A DNA stretch of 5,868 bases from Actinomycetes bacterium (GCA_024275815.1 JAJRYI010000223.1:1-5868); one strand, 5' to 3'. Counted from the first letter of the stretch, positions 1 through 5,481 are shown. Notes: a model not told the origin generated them from the sequence alone. Numbers and translations are program-made.

Positions 1-1161
1 GACGGCCTCGATGAGATCCTCGATCTCCTCTTCGGTGTTGTACGCATGCACAGAAGCGCGTACGAGTCCGTCGATCTGACGGCGATGCATGTCGAGCGGA
101 GCGGAGAACGGCGTCGAAGTGGAGACGTTGATCGAGTTCTCTGCCAGCAACTCCTGGATCTCGAGGGGTTGACGGCCCTCGATGTCGAACGTGACGATAC
201 CTCCCCGAATCCGTCCCTGGTCGTAGACGGTCACACCGTCGATGTCCCACAGGAGGAGCCTCATTCGGTCGGCGAGCCACTGGATCCGCTCCCATATCTC
301 GGCCACACCGATCTCCTGTGCGTACTGTGCTGCCGCCCCGAGGCCCACGACGTTGGCGTACGCCTTCTCCCACGTCTCGAATCGACGGGCACTTGTTGCC
401 AGGCAGTACCGTTCCGGGAGGACCACGGGCGCACTCTCGAGTTCCACGAACACGGGACTCAGGCGTTCGATGAACCCCTCCCTCACGTACGAGAAACCGA
501 GTCCCCTCGGACCGCGCAGGTACTTGCGGGACGTTGCAGTGAGCATGTCGCATTGGATCTCACCGACGTCGATCGGTATCTGGCCGACCGTCTGGCAGGC
601 GTCGAGGAGGAAGGGAACGCCGTGGGAGCGGGCGATCGATCCGACTTCGGCTGCAGGATTGACCAGGCCACCGTTCGTCGGCATGTGGTTCATTGTGATC
701 AACGAGATCGGTGCCTCGTCGACCATCTGCTCGAGCCGATCGAGGTCGATCGTGCCGTGAGCGTCGTCGGGCACGACCACGAAGTCGACTCCCCGGGTGT
801 CGCGTACGTGGAGATAGGCTGCCCAGTTCGACACGTACTCGGAGGTGGTCGTGAGGATGCGGTCGCCTTCACCGAGCCCCATCGAGTAGAACAGCATGTC
901 CCACGCCCGTGTCGCGTTGTCCGCAAGCGCTATCTCGTGACGACTCGCCCCGACGAGGGTCGCGAGAGACGCGTACGCGTCCTCGATCTGGTTCGTGCGA
1001 CGCCGTGCCGTCTCGTACCCGCCGTAGAGGATCTCTTCATCGTGGTACGAACGCATCGCATCGATCACCGGCGTCGGCATCAGATAAGCACCGGCGTTGT
1101 TGAAGTGCACGACCTTGCGCACCCCGGGGGTGTCTGAGCGGAGGCGATCGACGTCGATCAT
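1..1161 (-). CDS. Class V PLP-dependent enzyme, cysteine desulfurase/isopenicillin N epimerase-like (3' end cut by window edge)
   Basis: I translated the minus strand from the ATG at 1161 and found an open frame of 387 codons to the window edge. The fold is aminotransferase class V. Features include the N-terminal HFNNAGAYLMP segment (residues 19-29), SEYVSN (107-112), the PLP-binding Asp in LLDACQTVGQ (D187, Q190), and the Schiff-base lysine in SRKYLRGPRG (K213). RRFETW (259-264) and a C-terminal RASVHAYNTEEEIE (368-381) follow. Family members are about 390-400 residues, so only the last few are probably missing. The loop that carries the catalytic cysteine in SufS/NifS enzymes (RTGHHC) is replaced by NVSTSTPFSAPLD (345-357) with no cysteine. 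The PLP-stacking histidine position appears to be Y109. It is therefore probably not a cysteine desulfurase; epimerase, lyase or transaminase activity remains open. The start overlaps the SDR stop (ATGA), indicating co-translation. A GGAGGGG stretch lies 11 bases upstream of the start, which is long for a ribosome binding site. Confidence 0.88.
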   Translation of the reverse strand, partial: MIDVDRLRSDTPGVRKVVHFNNAGAYLMPTPVIDAMRSYHDEEILYGGYETARRRTNQIEDAYASLATLVGASRHEIALADNATRAWDMLFYSMGLGEGDRILTTTSEYVSNWAAYLHVRDTRGVDFVVVPDDAHGTIDLDRLEQMVDEAPISLITMNHMPTNGGLVNPAAEVGSIARSHGVPFLLDACQTVGQIPIDVGEIQCDMLTATSRKYLRGPRGLGFSYVREGFIERLSPVFVELESAPVVLPERYCLATSARRFETWEKAYANVVGLGAAAQYAQEIGVAEIWERIQWLADRMRLLLWDIDGVTVYDQGRIRGGIVTFDIEGRQPLEIQELLAENSINVSTSTPFSAPLDMHRRQIDGLVRASVHAYNTEEEIEDLIEAV

Positions 1162-1928
1162 GGAACCAGACGCCCCTCCATGCCCCCAGCGATCGTGACG
1201 ACCTGCCCTGTTTGATGGCCGGACAACGCGTCCGATGCCAACACGACGACCTGACAGGCAACGTCTCTCGGCGTTGCGAGTTGCTTCCTCGCCATCGTTG
1301 CTGTTGCCGACTCCACGTGTTGGGGATCGACCCCTGCTGCCTCGCGCTTTGGCGTGATCGTCCATCCTGGAGCCACCGCATTGACCCGGACATCGTCACC
1401 GATCCGCGCTGCCTCGTTCTTGAGCGACATGAGCATGCCCGTCATGATCGCGCCCTTGGCCGCGGCGTAGTCGGCGTGACCTGCCTCTCCGAACTGTCCC
1501 GCAGTCGATGCCACGAGCACGAGTGAGCCCGCTGCGGTACTTGCTGCGTGGCGCATGAAACCCCGCGAGGTGAGGAAGGCTACGGTCAGGTTGCGGTCGA
1601 GAACCATCCTCCATCGCTCGAGCGACAGCTCCGACAGGGGTTGGTCCTGTGGTGGGTACCAGCCGGCGTTGGCCACACAGATCTCGAGTCCACCCATGAC
1701 CTCGACGATCGTTGGGACGAGTGCGTCGGCTTCGGACTCGTCCGTGAGGTCTGCACCGATCGCGATGCCACCGACCTCGTCGGCGAGCTCGCGGGCGGCT
1801 TCGGCTGCACTGTGGTAGTGCACAGCCACGCGGGCACCCTCACCGGCGAACGCCCGGACGATCTCGGTTCCGATCCCGCCTGCACCACCGGTGACGAGCA
1901 CACGGGCACCATTGAGTCCTGTATCCAT
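1158..1928 (-). CDS. Short-chain dehydrogenase/reductase (SDR), classical type
   Basis: This encodes a 256-residue NAD(P)-dependent oxidoreductase of the classical SDR family, which usually has about 250 residues. The cofactor-binding TGGAGGIG lies at residues 13-20, the adenine-contacting Asp at D60, and the structural NAG at 87-89. The catalytic residues are S141, Y154 and K158 (YAAAK), and the C terminus has the usual GQVVTIAGGM segment. Strand 2 ends VHYHS with no acidic residue, so NADPH is slightly more likely than NADH. The frame stays open to an ATG at 1982, giving 18 more residues (MVNASQFSVV...). I chose 1928 because SDRs normally begin 5-10 residues before the glycine motif. Neither start has a clear Shine-Dalgarno sequence; a TANNNT box just upstream of 1928 would fit leaderless translation. 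The gene is first in a two-gene unit with the PLP enzyme, overlapping it by four bases. The substrate cannot be told from the sequence. Confidence 0.93.
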   Translation of the reverse strand: MDTGLNGARVLVTGGAGGIGTEIVRAFAGEGARVAVHYHSAAEAARELADEVGGIAIGADLTDESEADALVPTIVEVMGGLEICVANAGWYPPQDQPLSELSLERWRMVLDRNLTVAFLTSRGFMRHAASTAAGSLVLVASTAGQFGEAGHADYAAAKGAIMTGMLMSLKNEAARIGDDVRVNAVAPGWTITPKREAAGVDPQHVESATATMARKQLATPRDVACQVVVLASDALSGHQTGQVVTIAGGMEGRLVP

Positions 1929-2027
1929 GTCGACGAGGGTACCCAGACGACAGACGACAGAGAATTGCGAAGCGTTCACCATTTACCGGATACGCTGTAT
2001 CGCGGACACCCGACACAGGAGAACCCC
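1929..2027. promoter_or_regulatory. Divergent intergenic region between SDR and PPOX genes
   Basis: These 99 bases separate the leftward SDR/PLP unit from the rightward PPOX/nur unit and must hold promoters for both. Visible elements are a TACCCT box on the minus strand (1936-1941), placed for a leaderless SDR transcript, and a perfect GATAC-GCT-GTATC inverted repeat (1989-2001). A 7-bp tandem repeat AGACGAC (1945-1958) and an AGGAGA Shine-Dalgarno sequence for the PPOX gene (2017-2022, five bases before the ATG) are also present. No convincing -35/-10 pair for the rightward unit could be fixed; TTGCGA (1965-1970) is a possible -35 with only poor -10 partners. That such promoters exist is inferred from the gene layout. 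Confidence 0.45.
1965..1981. promoter_or_regulatory. Degenerate copy of the cbi operator (possible Nur-type autoregulatory site)
   Basis: The sequence TTGCGA-AGCGT-TCACCA matches the palindrome upstream of cbiM (TTGCGA-N5-TCGCAA) at 10 of 12 arm positions with the same five-base spacer. The left arm is perfect and the right arm matches 4 of 6. It lies 46 bases upstream of the PPOX start, in the only intergenic region that can hold a promoter for the PPOX/regulator pair. Binding here would give autoregulation, and perhaps control of the SDR unit. The site is weak and could be chance. Confidence 0.25.
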
Positions 2028-2417
2028 ATGGAACTGTCAGACTCCGTCAAGAATCTGCTCGACGACAAGATCTACGTGCACCTCGCGACCATCATGCCCG
2101 ATGGGTCTCCCCAGGTCTCGGTCGTCTGGGTCGATCGGGACGGGGACAAGGTGCTCTTCTCGAGCGCGCTGGGGCGTGTCAAGCCTCGCAACATCGAACT
2201 CGATCCAAGGGTCGCCCTCTCGTTCACGCCACCAGACAAGCCGTACGAGAACACCGTCCTGCGGGGTCGTGTCACCAAGACGGCTACGGATGGGACGTGG
2301 CTCATCGACCGGCTCGCCAAGAAGTACCTCGGCCATGAGAGCTACCAGTTCGCGACACCGGGAGAGGTCCGCGTCAACTATGAGATCGAGATCGACGCAG
2401 TGAGCCAGTGGGGATAG
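2028..2417 (+). CDS. PPOX-fold, probably F420-dependent oxidoreductase/binding protein (Rv1155-like)
   Basis: This encodes 129 residues with the split-barrel flavin/deazaflavin-binding fold of the pyridoxamine 5'-phosphate oxidase superfamily. The order is typical. A helix (residues 1-14) is followed by the first strand, HLATIMPDGSPQVSVVWVD (18-36), then KVLFSSALGRVKPRNIELDPRV (41-62, written here as a range: K41, S45-S46, K52, N55, D59-R61). The last strands carry RGRVTKT (79-85). The K/R..N...DPRV segment is the usual phosphate/cofactor-contact region of this family. The length fits the small Rv1155-type proteins, many of which bind F420 in actinobacteria; FMN or heme use cannot be excluded. 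The start was chosen by the AGGAGA ribosome binding site five bases upstream of the ATG and by the conserved domain beginning directly after it, although the frame is open further upstream. Its TAG stop touches the ATG of the Fur-family gene, so the two are almost surely co-transcribed. Confidence 0.88.
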   Translation: MELSDSVKNLLDDKIYVHLATIMPDGSPQVSVVWVDRDGDKVLFSSALGRVKPRNIELDPRVALSFTPPDKPYENTVLRGRVTKTATDGTWLIDRLAKKYLGHESYQFATPGEVRVNYEIEIDAVSQWG

Positions 2418-2858
2418 ATGCACATCGAAGCCGATGATCTGATCGAGCATCTCAGGGCTCAAGGTCTGAGGATCACCGAACCGCGTCGTGTTGTCTGTGA
2501 GGTGATCGCCAAACGTCACGGCGAGCACCTCACCGCGGCGGCCATCTACGACATCGTTCGATCGGGTACCGATGGACAGCTCGATCGGGCGACCGTGTAC
2601 CGCACGCTCGACGCGCTCGAAGATGCCGGGGCGATCAGGCACGGACACATCGGGCACGGGCCGACGGTCTACCACCTCACAGACACCGTCGAACACCAAC
2701 ACCTCCTGTGCACGAGATGCGGGCGAACGGTCACCGTCGATCGATCAGCCATCAGCGTTTTTCTCGATGCCATCACGGACGAGACCGGGTTCGTCCCCGA
2801 TGTCGAGCACTTCGCACTCGGTGGACTCTGCAGCGACTGCGCCGGGCAGAGCCGGTAG
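2418..2858 (+). CDS. nur: Fur-family metalloregulator, Nur-like (nickel/cobalt-responsive)
   Basis: This 146-residue protein has a normal Fur-family length. A winged-helix DNA-binding domain (about 1-85) holds RITEPRR (18-24) and the recognition helix RATVYRTLDALEDAG (57-71). The dimerisation domain carries two CxxC pairs, C98/C101 and C138/C141, expected to hold structural zinc. The linker RHGHIGHG gives H75, H77 and H80, followed by H86, H93 and H95, and HFALGG gives H131. From memory, Streptomyces Nur uses the HAH of a similar SHAHLGHG segment plus the His of HFAIFG as its nickel ligands, and these appear conserved here. Zur and FurA proteins lack the HxH at that point. The gene starts directly at the end of the PPOX stop codon, with GGGG in the preceding codons as a weak ribosome binding site. 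The next gene downstream is a Ni/Co importer behind a Nur-box-like palindrome, supporting a role as its repressor. Fur-family membership is firm; the Nur assignment is by motif recall and context. Confidence 0.87.
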   Translation: MHIEADDLIEHLRAQGLRITEPRRVVCEVIAKRHGEHLTAAAIYDIVRSGTDGQLDRATVYRTLDALEDAGAIRHGHIGHGPTVYHLTDTVEHQHLLCTRCGRTVTVDRSAISVFLDAITDETGFVPDVEHFALGGLCSDCAGQSR

Positions 2859-2891
2859 AACACGCCGGTTGGACCCGCAAGGATGCTCATC

Positions 2892-2920
2892 TTGTGGGGT
2901 TGTGCAACGGCAGGTATCCT
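2892..2920 (+). promoter_or_regulatory. Candidate sigma-70-type promoter for cbiMNQO
   Basis: TTGTGG (2892-2897) and TATCCT (2915-2920) are separated by 17 bases, matching the -35 and -10 consensus at 3/6 and 4/6 positions. The expected transcription start near 2926-2928 falls inside the palindrome at 2923-2939, giving a leader of about 25 bases. This is the only intergenic space upstream of cbiM. The hexamers are modest matches, so the position is a proposal. Confidence 0.45.
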
Positions 2921-2944
2921 TATTGCGAACTAGTCGCAACAAGG
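2918..2944. promoter_or_regulatory. Palindromic operator upstream of cbiM (Nur-box-like)
   Basis: The core is a perfect inverted repeat, TTGCGA-ACTAG-TCGCAA (2923-2939), with six-base arms and a five-base spacer. The symmetry extends outward to 2918 and 2944, giving eleven-base arms with one mismatch (A2922 against C2940). The 6-5-6 layout and TGC...GCA cores resemble the Nur box as I recall it (tGCaa-N5-ttGCa). The site overlaps the end of the candidate -10 box and the expected transcription start, and ends seven bases before the cbiM ATG, so bound protein would block transcription. The likely ligand is the Nur-like regulator encoded next door. Confidence 0.75.
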
Positions 2945-2951
2945 CAGGGCC

Positions 2952-3632
2952 ATGCACATCCCAGACGGATTCATTGGGATCGGAGCCTCTGCAGCGGCCG
3001 GAGCCGGCGCTGCAGGTGGTTTCGCATTCGCAGTTCGTCAAGCAAAGAAGTACCTGACCGACCGGCTCATCCCACTCGCTGCGCTCGTCGCAGCGTTCGT
3101 CTTTGCCGCCCAGATGGTCAACTACCCGGTCCTCCCCGGTGTCAGCGGGCACCTCATCGGCGGTGTTCTTGCAGCCGTCCTCGTCGGACCCTCTGTCGGC
3201 TTCATGGTTCTGGCGATCGTCCTGATCGTCCAGGCCTTCCTCTTCGCAGACGGTGGGCTGTCCGCCCTCGGGTTGAACATCCTCAACATGGGGGGTGTCG
3301 CCGCGGTCGGTGGCTACTTCCTGTACCGATTCATCTTCCGGTTCACCAACCGGTCACCGAGAGCCGTCGCTGTTTCTGCCGGTCTTGCTGCGTTCGCCTC
3401 GGTGCCGCTGGCAGCATCTGCCTTCGGCGCCGAGTTCGCGCTGGCCGGAACGACCTCCTCCGTCAGTGTCGCGTCGATCCTCCTCGCCCTCGTGGGCGTG
3501 CATGTGGTCATCGGGGCAGGCGAGGGCCTCCTCACGTTCCTCGTCGTGGGCGCCGTTACGAGATCCCGACCGGATCTGGTCTACGGCTCCCCCGCCTACA
3601 CCGGTGATCGCACCGAGGAGTTGGTCCAGTGA
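2952..3632 (+). CDS. cbiM: CbiM, substrate-binding membrane component of an ECF cobalt/nickel transporter
   Basis: This encodes a 226-residue integral membrane protein, the S component that captures the metal. It begins MHIPDGFI, the family's invariant N terminus. In the solved NikM structure, as I recall, the metal is held by nitrogens of Met1, His2 and His67; this protein has H2 and also H67 (SGHLIGG) at the same number. Further family motifs are VQAFLFADGG (93-102), LGLNILNMG (107-115) and GVHVVIGAGEGLLT (182-195). About six or seven hydrophobic segments span residues 8-205, and the polar tail ends at 226. The start is fixed by the required MHIPDG terminus; AAGGCAGGG just upstream is a poor, close ribosome binding site. 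The stop overlaps the cbiN start (GTGA). Sequence alone does not separate cobalt from nickel; the Nur-like neighbour favours nickel or dual use. CbiM/NikM family membership is very likely. Confidence 0.95.
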   Translation: MHIPDGFIGIGASAAAGAGAAGGFAFAVRQAKKYLTDRLIPLAALVAAFVFAAQMVNYPVLPGVSGHLIGGVLAAVLVGPSVGFMVLAIVLIVQAFLFADGGLSALGLNILNMGGVAAVGGYFLYRFIFRFTNRSPRAVAVSAGLAAFASVPLAASAFGAEFALAGTTSSVSVASILLALVGVHVVIGAGEGLLTFLVVGAVTRSRPDLVYGSPAYTGDRTEELVQ

Positions 3633-3940
3633 CCCGCAACACGTGGCTCTCGATCGCAGCGGTCGTCATCGTCCTCGCCGTCGGCGTTGGACTCAGCCAG
3701 TTCGCATCGAGCCAGCCGGACGGACTCGAGTACATCGCACAAGAACACGGCTTCGCCGGGGCAGCAGACGATCACGCTCTCGAAGATGCACCTCTTGCCG
3801 GGTACGGCGAGAACCTCGAGAGATCCTCGGCGACCGCGACCGCGGTTTCCGCTCTCGTCGGCATCGCTGCAACGGCCGGGCTCGGCTTCATCGTCTTCCG
3901 TATCGCTCGGAAGAAGCCCGACCAGCACTCGACCGCCTGA
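3629..3940 (+). CDS. cbiN: CbiN-type small membrane component (PDGLE domain) of the cobalt/nickel transporter
   Basis: This encodes a 103-residue protein with two membrane segments (about residues 6-24 and 70-92) flanking an outward-facing loop. The loop starts SSQPDGLEYIAQEHGF (27-42); PDGLE is the signature of this small-subunit family. The tail is short and basic (RIARKK). In CbiMN/NikMN systems this subunit associates with the M protein and is needed for metal loading, though it is not part of the ATP-driven core. The GTG start shares four bases with the cbiM stop (GTGA) and has GAGGAG eight bases upstream. The cbiQ start follows two bases after its stop. The order M-N-Q-O is the standard one. 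CbiN and the PDGLE part of NikN are hard to tell apart at this length. Confidence 0.9.
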   Translation: MTRNTWLSIAAVVIVLAVGVGLSQFASSQPDGLEYIAQEHGFAGAADDHALEDAPLAGYGENLERSSATATAVSALVGIAATAGLGFIVFRIARKKPDQHSTA

Positions 3941-3942
3941 CT

Positions 3943-4707
3943 GTGTCCGGAGGGCATGCACACGCGTTGTATCTCCACGGAGATTCCCTTCTGCACCGAG
4001 CAGCACCTCAGGTGAAGATCGCAGCGGCGTTCGGCCTGGTCCTCGCGATCGTGGCAACACCTCGAGAAGCGATCTGGGCGTTCGCCGTCTACGCAACACT
4101 GATCATCGCCGTGGGAATCGCTGCGGGCCTCACGCCTGGTTTCGTCGGCCGAAGGCTCCTCGTCGAGGTGCCGTTCCTGTTCGTCGCTCTCTTCCTCCCG
4201 CTCCTCGGAGGTGGTACCACAGTGTCTGTTGCAGGGATCGATCTGTCCGTTGCCGGCCTGTGGGACGCCTGGAACATCCTCGCGAAGGCGACACTCGGTC
4301 TTGGCGTGGCGATCCTGCTCGGTGCCACGACACAGGTGACCCAGCTCCTTGCAGGCCTCGATGGGCTTCGCATACCAACGGTCGTGACGGCGATCTCGGG
4401 GTTCATGGTTCGCTACATCGATGTCATCGCGGACGACTGGTCCCGAATGCGCGTCGCCATGGCATCTCGAGGACACGATCCACGCTGGATCACCCAGATC
4501 GGGCCGTACGCCAGGATGCTCGGTGTCATGTTCGTGCGTACCTACGAGCGGGGTGAGCGCGTCTACCTGGCAATGACCGCTCGTGGGTACACCGGATCGA
4601 TGCCCGCCTCACTGCAGCCGTCGACGCCTGCAACTCAGTGGGCGGGCGCGGCAGCGATACTCGTGCTCGCCTGGTCGGTCGCGGCAACAGCGTGGGGGAT
4701 CCGATGA
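3943..4707 (+). CDS. cbiQ: CbiQ, transmembrane coupling (T) component of the ECF cobalt/nickel transporter
   Basis: This encodes 254 residues of the CbiQ/EcfT family, which links the metal-binding subunit to the ATPase. The N terminus HAHALYLHGDSLLHRAAP (5-22) is followed by hydrophobic segments at about 25-62, 73-90, 110-130 and 236-251. Two coupling motifs bind the ATPase grooves: ASRG (174-177) in MRVAMASRG and ARG (213-215) in YLAMTARGY. The frame is open far upstream of 3943 but there it only shadows cbiM and cbiN. I chose GTG 3943, two bases after the cbiN stop, because it retains the GHAHALY segment I recall from actinobacterial CbiQ proteins. It lacks a clear ribosome binding site, so reinitiation after cbiN is likely. 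TTG 3967, with GGAGGG 12 bases upstream, is the alternative. The stop overlaps the cbiO start (ATGA). Confidence 0.93.
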   Translation: MSGGHAHALYLHGDSLLHRAAPQVKIAAAFGLVLAIVATPREAIWAFAVYATLIIAVGIAAGLTPGFVGRRLLVEVPFLFVALFLPLLGGGTTVSVAGIDLSVAGLWDAWNILAKATLGLGVAILLGATTQVTQLLAGLDGLRIPTVVTAISGFMVRYIDVIADDWSRMRVAMASRGHDPRWITQIGPYARMLGVMFVRTYERGERVYLAMTARGYTGSMPASLQPSTPATQWAGAAAILVLAWSVAATAWGIR

Positions 4708-5435
4708 GTGATCCCGTCATCACCGTCGACGACCTCTCCTTCACCTACCCCGACGGAACACCTGCACTCAGCCACGTCTCGCTTCACATCCACCCCGGGG
4801 AACGGATCGCTCTGCTCGGACCCAACGGTGCAGGCAAGACCACCCTCGTGCTCCACATGAACGGGATCCATCTTCCCCAAAAGGGTTCCATCACGGTCTC
4901 GGGAGTCCCGCTCGACAAGTCCTCCGTCATGGAGATCCGCCGCAGGGTGGGTGTGGTTTTCCAGGATCCCGACGATCAGCTCTTCATGACGACCGTCATC
5001 GAAGACGTTGGTTTCGGCCCACGGAACCTCGGCCTGGAGGGGGAAGCACTCGATCGGCGGGTCTGGGAGGCGCTCACCGCCGTCGACGTCGCCGACCTCG
5101 CCGACCGTCCCCCGAACCACCTCTCGTTCGGCCAGAAGCGCAGAGTTGCCATCGCCGGTGTACTTGCAATGCACCCCGACATCGTCGTCCTCGACGAGCC
5201 GACGGCCAACCTCGATCCGGCGTCACGGCGAGAACTGACCGACATCCTTCATCGGCTCGAGGTCACCCAACTCATCGTCACTCACGACCTCCTGTACGCA
5301 CTCGAAGTGTGCGAACGCTCGGTGATCCTCGACCGAGGTGAGATCGTTGCCGACGGGGCAACGATCGAGATCCTCAAGGACGCATACCTCCTCGAACAGC
5401 ACCGCCTCGCCCTCCCGTACGGAGTCACCCTGTAG
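4704..5435 (+). CDS. cbiO: CbiO, ATPase component of the ECF cobalt/nickel transporter
   Basis: This 243-residue ABC ATPase powers metal import from the cytoplasmic face of the membrane, probably as a CbiO dimer. Walker A is GPNGAGKT (39-46) and the Q-loop is VFQDPDDQ (85-92, Q87). The signature LSFGQKRR (140-147) is the form typical of CbiO rather than LSGGQ. Walker B is VVLDEP (161-166, catalytic E165), the D-loop is NLDP (169-172) and the switch histidine is H194. All key residues are present. Only one ATPase gene is seen, so a homodimer is expected, as in other CbiMNQO systems rather than shared EcfAA' systems. The frame is open upstream to 4638, but the ATG at 4704 gives the normal N terminus (MSDPVITVDDLSFTYPDG) and sits in an ATGA overlap with cbiQ. 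It is the last gene of the unit and converges on rsgA. Confidence 0.97.
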   Translation: MSDPVITVDDLSFTYPDGTPALSHVSLHIHPGERIALLGPNGAGKTTLVLHMNGIHLPQKGSITVSGVPLDKSSVMEIRRRVGVVFQDPDDQLFMTTVIEDVGFGPRNLGLEGEALDRRVWEALTAVDVADLADRPPNHLSFGQKRRVAIAGVLAMHPDIVVLDEPTANLDPASRRELTDILHRLEVTQLIVTHDLLYALEVCERSVILDRGEIVADGATIEILKDAYLLEQHRLALPYGVTL

Positions 5436-5461
5436 CTCGCGACACCGTCTCCGGTTTCCAG

Positions 5462-5481
5462 GGAGGGTCCTAGAACCCTCC
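5462..5481. terminator. Possible shared hairpin between convergent cbiO and rsgA
   Basis: GGAGGGT (5462-5468) and ACCCTCC (5475-5481) form a seven-base-pair stem around a six-base loop, 26 bases after the cbiO stop. The rsgA stop codon lies in the loop (5470-5472), and one arm encodes its final Gly-Gly-Phe. No T-run follows on either strand, so this is not a classical intrinsic terminator. It could still limit read-through in both directions, or be chance in GC-rich sequence. Confidence 0.35.

Noticed and set aside
46..1137. A 363-codon open frame on the plus strand
   Set aside because: It lies antisense to the PLP enzyme gene, its product shows no recognisable domain, and it is rich in Arg/His/Asp as expected from reverse-strand GC-biased codons.
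1945..1958. Tandem AGACGAC repeat (two copies)
   Set aside because: Two copies of seven bases are too little to call a repeat element and there is no functional cue.
1989..2001. GATAC-GCT-GTATC inverted repeat as an operator
   Set aside because: The arms are only five bases with no further symmetry, and no regulator can be linked to it. It is mentioned only as part of the intergenic region.
2037..2702. A 221-codon open frame on the minus strand
   Set aside because: It runs antisense across the PPOX and Fur-family genes, both of which have clear conserved motifs; no domain is visible in it.
2899..2908. GTTG-TG-CAAC inverted repeat in the cbiM promoter as a second operator
   Set aside because: The four-base arms are short and the spacing differs from the main palindrome; this is expected often by chance.
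3295..3942. Upstream extension of the CbiQ reading frame
   Set aside because: This part overlaps cbiM and cbiN in another frame and is Arg/Ser/Pro-rich with no membrane segments; CbiQ homology starts at about 3943.
4635..5174. A 179-codon open frame on the minus strand
   Set aside because: It is antisense to cbiO, whose ABC motifs are all intact; no domain is recognisable.
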